Source: Amphibalanus amphitrite (taxonomy: Eukaryota; Arthropoda; Thecostraca; Balanomorpha; Balanidae). From it: DNA of 64,000 bases. Shown here one piece after another: positions 30,823-40,706 of the stretch. The notes beneath the pieces are model-generated. The model was not told the origin of the DNA. It saw only the letters and a program-made list of their open reading frames with translations, and did not search any database. Both the position numbers and the translations under genes were made by a program. The stretch is taken from the NCBI RefSeq assembly GCF_019059575.1, contig NW_024881698.1, positions 496,001 to 560,000 on the forward strand. The letters are read 5' to 3'. The first letter of the stretch is position 1. Every line of letters starts with the position of its first letter.

Positions 30823-33800
30823 CAGGGGCGGTCGCAGACTTGGAGTTTGGGGGGGGGGCCAACTTGGCAAAGGGGCCCCTGCGCTGACCCGGGGGGGCCC
30901 GGTGCTAGCTTAAAGGGGCCCACGGGCGTAGTGCACGGGTGCAGAAATCCAGGCCATGGCCGGTGAAGCGGGGGAAGGGGTAGGGAGCGGCACCCGAGCG
31001 GAGGCTCATTGCGAGCTTTGAGGATGTTCCATGTCGAAAAGGTACCGATAAGTGCATTTTAAAGCATTGATAATGCCAATAACTCACGCAAATGTGAATG
31101 GACTACCGCAAAAGTAAAGACGGCTAACTTTGCCATTTTCTGAGATCATCGTGCTAAAACTTTTGACAGTGGGTCATCGGTATCTGTTCACTGTTCAATC
31201 ACACGTGTTCCGTTTCATTTTTGTTTTTTAGGTACTTGAGCACAAATGTAAGTTTTGAAGACCATTAGGGTAGACCGGGGCAAGTCGCCTCGCCGAGGTA
31301 AAACGCCTCACCGATGTTTCTCGGAACTGGCAAGGTTCTGGAAGAACATCATCTCTTCTATAAAACGTGCACTATATGATCATTATATGAGCAGACTGGA
31401 AAGAAATTGTGATGACTCTTTAGGGAGATATAGCCAAAAATGTGTTTTTGGAGTGATTTTTATGTTTTGTTGTCAGCTTATGCATCATGGCGTTCTTTTA
31501 TGGTTCACATCAGTTTAACGAATTTTATGTATTTTGAACAACTTTATCTAACGCTTATAATACCGGCTTGGTTCGTGTTAAATTATGCCTTGCTGGAGTG
31601 CAAGGCGTTGTTCGCTGACCGAACTACGTGATGGGGTAAAACGCCCCAGTAGGTCGCGGGGCAAAACGCCCCATGGGGCGTTTTACCTCATGTGTTGTTC
31701 GGACTACCCACTTCCTAGTGTTCGGTAGCTGGCTAACAGTAAGTTTCCATGCATTTATATGTACTTTTCTCAGCAACTGGATGGCAAAGGAAGTATTTTG
31801 TTAAGATTTCCATTGCAATAATTTATTACTTGGCCTTATGAGGCAGGTGAAAAACCTGCTCATACAATAGTGTCATAGCTGAACACCTGATAGGGTGGAA
31901 GGAGCTAACTTCAGTGCCGTGCTTCCCAAAGTCTAACAGACCTCTCATATAAGATTTAAGTCAACTAGCATGTTTAATCTTTAATCTAGAGTATGGGGCT
32001 TCTTGCCCCAGGCCGTGGGGCGTTTTGCCCTGGGGTTGGGGCAAAATGCCCCATTTGCAGTTGCTTCACAAATCACTTCCTACCTAGGAGTCCGATCATA
32101 AGTGAATGAAGTTGAGGGGTGGAATTTATAGTAAAATGTCCAAAGAACGCATTGAGCACAAATTTGGCCTTCCAGGTGATGTGGGACAAAAGTTATGTAG
32201 CAAAATAAATTATCTGGGGCGTCTTGCCCCAGGCTACCCTACAGTAAAATGCTTCGAAAGATGGATAGTGGGCAAAATATCCTAAATTTGTCGTGCTGCA
32301 TGGAAAGTAGTGTTGCTGAGAAAAGGGGGTTTGTTCCAGATTATTGTGGATGCAGAATACATTGTCTGCACCCTATGCAGAATTATTGTTGGTGCAACTG
32401 CGCCCACTGCACCCATGGTTCCTACACTTATGGGCCCATCGATAGCGCTTCGGCGATACCTATCGCCTAGATGCTGCAATGGGGCCCTTATAGTACGGTG
32501 TCAGACCCCCAGACGCCGGCGTTGGATCCAAGGGTTAGCGAAGGGCCTCAAAGGCCCCAGGTAGGGCCCCAGAGGCTGATGTGGGCCTTCAGAGGCAAGT
32601 GCGTGACGTCCAAAGGTAAGGCTTGAGCCCCCAGAGAACATAATAGGGCCATCAGTGGCCGGTGTAGAGACCTCATAGGCCAGTTTTGGGCCCCCTCAGA
32701 GGCTAGTGTGGGGCCTCAGGTGTCGGTATGAGGCACCGTTATGGGTCCTCAGAAACCGGCATCGATCCTTCAGAAGCCAGTACGGGGCCCTCAGAGGCAC
32801 ATAAGGGTCAGTTTGGGTCCCAGAGACAGAAATGGGACCATCAGAGGCCGGTGTGGGACCTTTAGAGACTGGTTTGGGCCCTTAGGGGCCAGTTTAGGGC
32901 CCTCAGAGACCAGTACAGGGCCTCCAAAGGGCAGTTTGAGACCATCAGAGACCGAATTGGGCACTCAGAGGCTAATCTAATGTGGGTCTTTACAGGCCAG
33001 CATGGAGCCCTCAGAGGTTAGCGTGGGGCCATAAAAGACCGACATGGGCCGGCGTTGGACCCCAGAGGCCAGTAGAGGGCCCTTAAAGGCCAAGATGGGC
33101 CCTCAGAGGCCGATGCGGGCCCTTAGAGGCCGGCATCAGGTCTTCAGAAGCCCGTGCGGGGCCCTCAGAGGCTAAGGTGGGTGTTTACAGGACAGCACGG
33201 GCCCTCAGAAGTCAGTGTGGGGCCCTAAAAGATCGGCATGGGCCGGCGTTGGACTCCAGAGGCCAACAGAAGGCCCTCAAAGACCAAGCCGATGCTGACC
33301 CTTAGAGGCCGGCATCGGGTCTTCAGATTCCAGTGCGGGGGGCCCTCAGAGGCTAATGTGGGCCTTTACAGGCCAGCATGGGGCCCTCAAAGGTCAGAAT
33401 GGGACCCTAAAAGACTGGCATTGGCCGGCTTTGGACCCCAGAGGCCATCAGAGGGCCCTCAAAGGCCAAGATGGGCCCTCAGAGTCCGATGCGAACCCTT
33501 ATAGGCCGGCATCGGGTCTTCAGAATCCAGTGCGGGGCCCATAGAGGCTAATGTGTGTCCTTACAGGCCAGCATGGGGCCCTCAGGTCAATGTGGGGCCC
33601 TAAAAGACCGGTATGGGCCGGCGTTGGACCCCAGAGGCCAGCGGAGGGCCCTCAAAGGCCAAGATGGGCCCTCAGACGCCGATGCGGGCCCTGAGCGGCC
33701 GGCATTGGGTCTTCAGAATCCAGTGCGGGGGCCCTTAGAGGCTAATGTGGGTCCTTACAGACCAGCATGGGGCCCTTAGAGGTCAGTGTAGGGCCCTAAA

Positions 33801-34324
33801 AGGCCGGCATGGGCCGGCGTTGGACCCCAGAGACCAGCGGAGGGCCCTCAACGGCCAAGATGGGCCCCAGAGGCCGATGCGGGCTCTCAGAGGCCGACAT
33901 CGGGTCTTCAGAATCCAGTGCGGGGCCCTCAGAGACACTTAAAGGTTAGTCTTGGGACTCGAGAGACAGAAATGAGGCCACCAGAGGCCGGTTGGGCCCC
34001 TGAGGCCGGTTTAGGGACCCTCAAAGGCCAGCGGAGGGCCCTCAGAGGTCAATGTGGGTCCTCAGCGGTCAATGTGGACGCTTGACCGCCACTGAAGGGC
34101 CCTCAGAGGTCAGTGTAGGACCCTCAAAGACTGGTATGGGAGCTGTTAATGGCTGGCGTGGGTTTCTCGAGCCTCGTGACAATCGAATACGGGCCAGGGC
34201 CCCATACGGCCATGGGGGCCCATCGGTTGTTTGGGGGGGGCCAAATGATATGATGGCCCCCCTGATTTGCCTTTGGGAGGGGCCATGGCCCTGATGGCCC
34301 CCCCCCCCCCTGCGACCGCCACTG
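30823..34324. mobile_element. hAT-like termini 3.5 kb apart, TSD ggtgccgg
   Basis: CAGGGGCGGTCGCAG at 30823 and inverse CTGCGACCGCCACTG ending 34324, both bordered by ggtgccgg (30815-30822, 34325-34332). A minisatellite of the same type fills most of the interior and also continues outside both ends, and ggtgccgg is close to its unit, so the target duplication is less convincing than the others. Confidence 0.6.
31268..32239. mobile_element. TA-flanked TIR element 2 (keyword CGCC), 972 bp
   Basis: GGGTAGACCGGGGCAAGTCG at the left and the inverse of GGGTAGCCTGGGGCAAGACG at the right, TA on both sides (31266-31267, 32240-32241). Internal clusters of GGGGCAAAACGCCCC-type words lie at about 31633-31690 and 31994-32052. 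No transposase. Confidence 0.8.
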
Positions 34325-35060
34325 GGTGCCGGTGTGGGCACTCAGAGGTGCTAGTGTGATTCTCTCAGAGGCGCCGGTGAGGGTCCTTACAGGCGTTGCT
34401 GTAGGCCCTCATAGACGCTGGTGTGGAGCCGTTACAGACGGGTGTGGGACCTTAAGAGCTGCTGACGCGAGCTCTCTACAAGCCGGCAGGGGGTCTCAGT
34501 GACCGGCAAGGGGCCCTTAGGCCGACAGAAGAAGTCCTGTGGGGTCCTTAGAGACCGACATGGTACTGTCAGACGCCGGTGGGGCTCTCAGAGCCATCGG
34601 TGTGGGGCCCTCAAAAGTCACCAGTGGATGGCCTTTAGATGCGCAGGTGTTGGTTGGGTCCTCGGAGCCGCCAATATAGGGCTTTTAGGCACTGGTGTAG
34701 ACTGTAGGCACTCAGAGTTGGGGGCGTGAAACCCTCAGAGACACCGATATGGCCGTGGGCCCTCATAGGCGCCGATGAGGGCCCCACAGTTGCCGTTATG
34801 GGGCCCTCAGAAAAATAAGTGCGGGACCATCACAGGCGGGAAATGCCCCTAGAAGTGGCCCCTCATAGGCCGGCAAGAACTCTCAAGAGGCCAGTAACGG
34901 GCCTTTAGAGATCCACCGAGGGGCCCCTAAAAGTCATAAGAGGCACTCAGAAGCCGGCGTGGGGCCCTTATGGAGATCTTAGTGTGGCTATTTGGGGTCC
35001 ATGAGGTACTCTAACGAGCCCCATGGGGCCCTTCTAAGTCAAAATATGGCAATCGTTAGC
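32480..35060. repeat. GC-rich minisatellite (GGGCCCTCAGAGGCCRGYRTG) with higher-order repeats
   Basis: Hundreds of bases of a 20-35 bp unit, core GGGCCCTCAGAGGCC. Between about 33040 and 33960 a higher-order unit of about 185-195 bp repeats five times, marked by GGCATGGGCCGGCGTTGGAC at about 33045, 33236, 33420, 33611 and 33806. Less regular copies reach about 35060 and also occur at 30645-30822. Plus-strand open frames here are repeat artefacts. Confidence 0.85.
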
Positions 35061-35297
35061 CCTCAGCGGTTAAATGGCGCCGCCGGGCCCCTCGGACCCG
35101 AGGGTCCCTTTGAACCCGATGGGGGGGGGGGGGAGGGGTACGTGTCCCCTTAGTCCCCAGGCTACGCCACTGTTTCATATGCATCATGTCAGGTATTTTA
35201 GGCTCGCCCCCCCCCCCCAACTTGAAAATCGTTCCCGGCAGGGCCTCGTCTAAGGAATTTTCACTGGGGGGGCAGAGACTGAAGGAGCCAAACCTAG

Positions 35298-37386
35298 CCC
35301 GCGCCCGGCTGGGGGTCCTGGATTTCCACGCCCTGCTGGGGGGGGGGGTGTTTTGAACACCCCCCCCTTGTAACTCTGCTCCTGGGCCACGTAGCGATAC
35401 GCGGAAGGCGGCGTTCGAAAGAGCGTCAAAAATAATGACGAAATCACTTCGGTCAATTTTTTGGTCAGGTCAAAGGTCAGGTCACCAGAGGTCATTGAAG
35501 GCAAAATTTCGCCGATTTCCAGGTCGAATAGCGAAAATTTCCAAGAAGCCAACGCATAACTCGGGAACCAATAGAGCTACAGCGCCGCGGAAAAGCGCAT
35601 TCGATAGCCCTATTAACGCCCTTTCTGAGTAATTCTCTCAGATTTGACCTAACGTCAACGGTTTTGCCTGCAGGGGGCAAAAACTGCAAAAATAGCCGAT
35701 TTTTTTCGGAAACAGTTTTTCTGCAATAACTTTTGACCCAAGCCCTGTACGAGCTTACTTTTACCGGCATCGTGTTCCTCTCGTCAAGACGCATCGAATG
35801 AACTATAACTTGACCTTGAAAGGTCAACTTGAAAATTTAACCTCAGGTCAAGGTCATGACCTGACCGGAAAGGGTCATGTTGCATATCAGTCGATCCGTA
35901 TCGTCGAGCTGAACACATCTAAGGCGCTTTCATCGCTCTAGCATGCCTCTATCAAAAGTTATTTGCGAAAAACTGTTAGATACCATTCGTGACCTAAGAT
36001 GACCTCAGGGCATAAACAAGGGTCACGGACACCATTTTCATGTTCAGTGTGTCTAAACCACTTGTAATTCGTTGTTTGGGAGTGTTTATAATGTCTTTCA
36101 TCCAAAAGAGGCGCATTTCAATTTTCTCCCATTGACTTATAGGGGAAGTTGGGGGAACGCCGAATACTTTTTTTCTGACGCCCGTAGCACGCAAGGTAGA
36201 CAACATAAGCTATTCTTGTTGGCGTCATTCGAGAGGCCAGTCTTTTGTCTTTCAAACATACCAGGCGCATTTGATGAATTCGCATACCGTTAAGCGCAAA
36301 AACTAAAAATATCAAAGAACTGACTTTTTCGGCGTTGCCCCGGACTGCGGGAAAAGCCGAAAATGGGATAAATGATCTACGAGGAATGCCGACATTGATG
36401 TTTTGCCAATTTATCTCAAACTTTATCCAAAATTCATCAAAGCTGACACGCGTTTTAAGAGCTTGAGGACGCTTGGTGCACACTGGAAGTTATAATTGTG
36501 TGATATAATAAGAAAATGCCAGGTAAATCATTCCTTATAGGTAACAGGCCGTTGTGCCGGCTGAAAGTGTAATTTGTTTGACTAAAAATACGCGTTGCTA
36601 TTCTACAGCAGAAAAGTCCACGTAGCGTGCTTTAACGTGCGTAATTGCACGTTTTCGGCATTACCCCAGCCAGCCATACTTTCATTTGCAGGCCCATAAC
36701 TTTTAAACGTGCTGTATAAATTTCAAATAGGCAGCACACTTATGCAAAGACATGCTGAAGATTACTTGACCGAATTGGCCAGACAAACGGTAGCATAATG
36801 AGAAAGAAATGCAGCTTCAAAGGCGCATGTAGTACAAGGGAAACGTACCTTGAAAACGCTTTTGGCGCCCTCACAGCCGAAGTATTCCAAATGACGATTC
36901 GTAACAAACATGCGATAATTGTAGTCACTTAAGCTTCAGAGCATCACTGAGACGTGGCATCCATGCTGTACGGTTTTAGAAATACCTCGAATTTCGGCTT
37001 TGCCCCAACTCCGGCATTGCCCCAACTTCCCCTAATGGGGAGGTCGCAAAATTGACCTGACCTTAGGTCATCGATATCAAAATTCTGAGATATACATTTT
37101 GTACATGCTATTGCTCTTAGCAATCGCTGAAAGTTTCAAAGCGATCGGTCACTCGGTGTAGCTATGACAGACATTGAAACTTTTTATGAGGTAAGGTCAC
37201 TTCAAGTGACCTGGTGACCTGACCTAGAATGACCTTGGTCTGAAATTTTCACAACATGTGTAGAATTGATGTATGATAAGGTGTACCAAAAACGGCGGCG
37301 CTCCGCGCCGCCGTTTTTGAGATATTCGCGAAAAACCACAAGGGGGGGGGGGTGTTCAAACACCCCCCCCCCCAGCAGGGCGCGGG
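35298..37386. mobile_element. CTAG-flanked element (group F) with nested TA element
   Basis: CCCGCGCCC start and inverse GGGCGCGGG end, flanked by CTAG (35294-35297, 37387-37390). Inner arms are poly-G/C with GTGTTTTGAACACC. About 1.2 kb without the insertion at 36142-37032. The interior shares phrases with the TTAA groups (AACTCGGGAACCAATAGAGC, CATGACCTGACCGGAAAGGG). An uninterrupted version of the target is at about 30446-30460. Confidence 0.8.
36142..37032. mobile_element. TA-flanked TIR element 3 (keyword GCCGAA), 891 bp
   Basis: GGGGAAGTTGGGGGAACGCC at the left, inverse of GGGGAAGTTGGGGCAATGCC at the right, TA at 36140-36141 and 37033-37034. The host phrase CCCATTGACTTATAATGG is intact at about 14708-14725, an empty site. 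Words TTCGGCRTTGCCCC recur at about 36328, 36655 and 36995-37030. Confidence 0.85.
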
Positions 37387-37489
37387 CTAGGGTACCCCCA
37401 AAACCTGTTTTCTCACCGGATTTAGGCCACTTGTTTTTCGTCACAGCCCTGAGACCATGATTTTTTTTTACAAAAAACAATAAAAAACA

Positions 37490-38540
37490 GGCAATCCGAG
37501 CCATGTGTAGGGAAGGGGAGGGGGATCGGACGGACCCCCCATAGGTTTTCGCAAAAAACTCGCGCAAAAAGCGGTTGACCGCGACCAAACTTTCAGTACC
37601 CTCGAGCTAATCAATTTTACACCCACTCTAAAAATTTTCATGGCCCTGACCAAAATGACTTTTGACCTGTGGCATATTTCTCGAGACCATGTTTGGCCGG
37701 AATCGCGATTTAGCGTGTCAGCTCACATTGTCCGCTTGTTTCCAGTCTTTTTGTGATTGTAAACGTCCAAACATGTGAAATGCTGTTCTTTCCATGCATT
37801 ACAGTTGGTGTCAAGGTCACGTGAAGGTCAGGGCAAGGTCATTGACCTTTGATGAGCTTGGTTCACTTTTTCGAGTTTTACATGTTTCTAGAGTAGTTTT
37901 TAGGGCTGATTTCGAATTAAGCATCCATTTGAACATTTATAAAGTAGGTAGTTTTAGTGCCTTCGTAACATGTTACGACGCCGTCAGTTATAGTTAACAC
38001 CTAGGTACTATTGATAGCCGGTAGGACGCCTACTTGTTGACCTGACCTGACCGACTGGGGGTGCTCGAGCTCTCCTAATTCCACGCCGGCTTGGCTTTGG
38101 AGCCGCAGCAGGCGGCGCGGGTCAAGGTCACCGCTAGGCGGTGGTGGATTTGCTGCGCCCGAGCACCCCCGGCTGAGCACAATGCTCCACCATATGACTG
38201 ACCTGACCCGACCTGGCCTAAATGCATGAAGGAAGACATCATCTGTGATCAAAACTAACATGAAATAGTGATCACCACCCCGAAAAAACAACAGTTTCAC
38301 TATATTAAGTTCTAGCAGGTCCCGAATTTCCCGACCTTTGGGTCATTGACCTGACCTGGAAGGTCAACCAATGACCCAGGACCTTAAAATTGGCTATTAT
38401 CGTCTTCCTCTCGTCACGGGCAACACGCTCGTTTTTTCCGCGAAGCTCTAGCTCGATCAGGGGCAAACGGCAGGGGGGGGGGTCCAAACGACCCCTCCCC
38501 TACACGTTAGACGCTGGCGAACACCGCACACATGCGAGGG
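37490..38540 (-). mobile_element. TTAA-type element, group E copy 2 (reverse)
   Basis: Plus-strand right end CATGCGAGGG then TTAA (38541-38544). The interior is the reverse complement of 25660-26880. The left end is degenerate (CCGAGCCATGTGTAGGG). A small inverted GGGGGTGCTCG pair at 38056-38171 may be a further insertion. Confidence 0.55.
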
Positions 38541-38644
38541 TTAACATTAGTGTGCTACGCCCTCACATTGCCCCACCAAACAGTGACAAACATACTTATC
38601 CGTGTTGGGCGTTTGATTGAGTGTGGGGAGGGGGCAAACACGAG

Positions 38645-38973
38645 TTTTTTTTTTATAAATTTAGCTCGAATGTTTGAATGGACGGATTGACAGAGCCGCA
38701 GCCCACGCTAAGCAGAGCTTGTTGCGTAGACCCCGACCCCTACCGTCCGATCGCGCAATTCCGGATAACGGGAGAATTTAGATGCCAAAGTTTAACGTGC
38801 CCTTCAAAGCCGGACACGGCCTGCCCCACTCAACTGACTTCAACTGGCTGCGGCTGCTCCCACCAACCGCAGACCATCCCCATCAGGAATCTCAAATAAC
38901 GAGCGCCGGAGCGTCTCGAACCCGGGCTCTCACTACCGGGAGTCCAATGCTCTACCAACTGAGCTACGGGACA
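38645..38973 (-). mobile_element. tRNA-derived SINE
   Basis: On the minus strand it begins with a tRNA-like head: box A TAGCTCAGTTGG (38955-38966) and box B GGTTCGAGAC (38913-38922) of an internal RNA polymerase III promoter. A body of about 250 bp follows, ending in a run of ten A (T10 at 38645-38654 on the plus strand). The tRNA stems no longer pair properly, so it is a retroposon and not a working tRNA gene. Confidence 0.75.
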
Positions 38974-39307
38974 GGCAAAGTTGGTTCACTGGCCAGCTGC
39001 CAACTGACAATTTACTTCTTGGCGCTCTCAGCTCTGAAAATCACAAAACTCTGTTTTTCCCCGTAGCCATGAACAGTTACCTATTGAACAAATAATTGTT
39101 TGATATTTCCGTGAAATCCATGTAAGACTCCTAACAAAAACGTACCTATTGCAGAGAAGGTAATTTTGTTAGAAGTTCACGTTTTGACTGGGGGGGCAAA
39201 TGGTGGTCACTGGGGGGGGGACAATCCGCTCGACTGGGGAGGCAATTGCCCCCCCCCCCAGTTAACATGTTAGACGAGGCCCTGGTTCCCGGGCCCCTGT
39301 ATATACA

Positions 39308-39571
39308 TTTCAGCAGCATATTCCGGGCCTTTCGACTTAAATGAAAATTGTTGTACAGGATCTCCTCGATGTGCTGCGGCTGATTCCGAAAATGTGCCGT
39401 TTTAGGGTGGCATTTTGCACTGTTAACGAATTAACGGCCCGTTAATATTTCAACAACATATTACGGGGTCTTTCGATTTGGCTGAACATCGGACGGAATA
39501 CAGCCGGCTTCCTCGATGCACTGATTCCGAAAATGTAACTCTTTAGGGTGGTATTTTGCACCGTTAACGAG
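39308..39571. repeat. Diverged tandem repeat, right part
   Basis: Continuation of the array at 29400-29931 (CAGCAGCATATTCCGGGCCT, TAGGGTGGCATTTTGCACTG, CGTTAACGA), ended by the TTAA insertion of group A copy 4. Confidence 0.75.
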
Positions 39572-39575
39572 TTAA

Positions 39576-40414
39576 CCCGGCAGGCGGTGGGCCTCCCAGC
39601 CACCTTCCGCGCGGTGGGGGGGGGGGCATTTTTTGCCCCCCCCCGTATCTCCGAAACTACTGGACGGGTCCGGAAAATTCAAATGGCGTTCGATAGCCCT
39701 GTCAAATTTGTCGAAGGAAACCAAATTTCATTGACCTCGGGGTCACCGATGACGTCACAGGTCAGGTCAAAGATAAAATGTTTCACCGTTCACGGGGCTT
39801 CTAGGGAAAGCGCTATAACACCAAGTAAAACGCATTTTGTCGAAAATCAGCGATAAGGCGTCAGTTGTCCAGTACATATTAGTGGTGTCAATCGGAACTT
39901 GAATCTTCGGAATTCCGATTTTGTCCAATGTCCAATTCGGAATTCGGTTGGACAATGACAACAGGCTTTGGACAACTTTGGACAATCGCTTGTTACACCT
40001 CAACATTTTTATAAAGTAATCGTGTTTAACATTGATTGGCAATTAGAAAGCTCAGCTTTCGATATGATTACCACTTTTGAGCTGGTAACGATGCATTAAA
40101 AGCAAATTAAATAACGGTGTTGAGTGTAAACTACTGCGTAGATGTCGGACATCTTTGGACAAATGGTTGGCTTGGACATTTTTGGACGGACGGTCGACGT
40201 AAGTCTTGGACATTGGACAGACATTGGACATATGTTTTCTGAAATTGACATCACTAGTACATATGTTGCTATTAGAGGTCACTGGTCATACCAGGTCAGG
40301 TCACAGGTCGGGTCACCAAAGGTCACCAAGGGTCACCACATGAGCCCAACTTTTCTAAGGTTATGCGATACATGTTTTATGGCCAGTTTTTCATTTCCAA
40401 CTCAATGGTGTTGG
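39576..40414. mobile_element. TTAA-type element, group A, copy 4 (3' truncated)
   Basis: TTAA (39572-39575) then CCCGGCAGGCGGTGGGCCTC. It follows copy 2 closely to TTCCAACTCAATGGTGTTGG, where homology ends. Interrupted by the hAT-like element 39880-40256. Confidence 0.75.
39880..40256. mobile_element. hAT-like element, TSD gtacatat, 377 bp
   Basis: TAGTGGTGTCAAT left, inverse ATTGACATCACTA right; 8-bp duplications gtacatat at 39872-39879 and 40257-40264. The interior repeats TTGGACA words. No coding sequence. Confidence 0.87.
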
Positions 40415-40518
40415 AATCAAATGACGAAGCACTCTGGTGAACAGCATTATATGTAATATATTTAATGGAATAACCTTCTGTTCAAAATTCTAAAAATTGC
40501 CAAAAGTTACCAAAAACA

Positions 40519-40560
40519 CTTGAATATATTTCGGAGGTGTTGCCTCCGAAATATATTCAA
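40519..40560. repeat. 18-bp perfect hairpin at the Penelope 5' boundary
   Basis: TTGAATATATTTCGGAGG, loop TGTTG, then the exact complement. It sits just before the first recognisable reverse-transcriptase codons. Confidence 0.85.
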
Positions 40561-40706
40561 TAGAAAATACATGTTGCCTCCCGGTAGCATCGTCTTCAGC
40601 GTGGACGTAACCAACTTGTACGGCAACATACCTTACAACGAGGCAATCGACAGCGCAAGAAAACTTCTGGAACTCCACCATCAAAACATAGACATGTTTG
40701 GCCTGG

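Larger units (their letters stand above)
35239..39284. mobile_element. hAT-like element, 4.05 kb with insertions, TSD gttcccgg
   Basis: CAGGGCCTCGTCTAA at 35239 and inverse TTAGACGAGGCCCTG ending 39284; perfect duplication gttcccgg at 35231-35238 and 39285-39292. It contains the CTAG element 35298-37386, the reverse group E copy 37490-38540 and the SINE 38645-38973. Confidence 0.87.
29940..39299. mobile_element. Outer hAT-like element, 9.36 kb with nested insertions, TSD tatataca
   Basis: Left end CATAGACCCGGGAAC, right end inverse of CAGGGGCCCGGGAAC, with identical 8-bp duplications tatataca at 29932-29939 and 39300-39307. The joined flanks correspond to the neighbouring repeat copy at about 29707-29750 (GCATATATGCATTTCAGCAG), which acts as an unoccupied site. 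The element holds insertions at 30392-30644, 30823-34324 and 35239-39284. No transposase frame recognised. Confidence 0.8.

Noticed and set aside
32741..34294. Several plus-strand frames rich in G, P and R
   Set aside because: They follow the GC-rich minisatellite; no codon or domain signal.
38890..38973. Functional tRNA gene
   Set aside because: Boxes A and B are present, but the T stem does not pair and the anticodon arm is distorted; a body and poly-A tail show it is a SINE.
12890..39260. Poly-G and poly-C runs as G-quadruplex regulators
   Set aside because: They occur consistently at the arms of transposons and are error-prone in sequencing; no independent evidence of a regulatory role. 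Exact run lengths should not be trusted.
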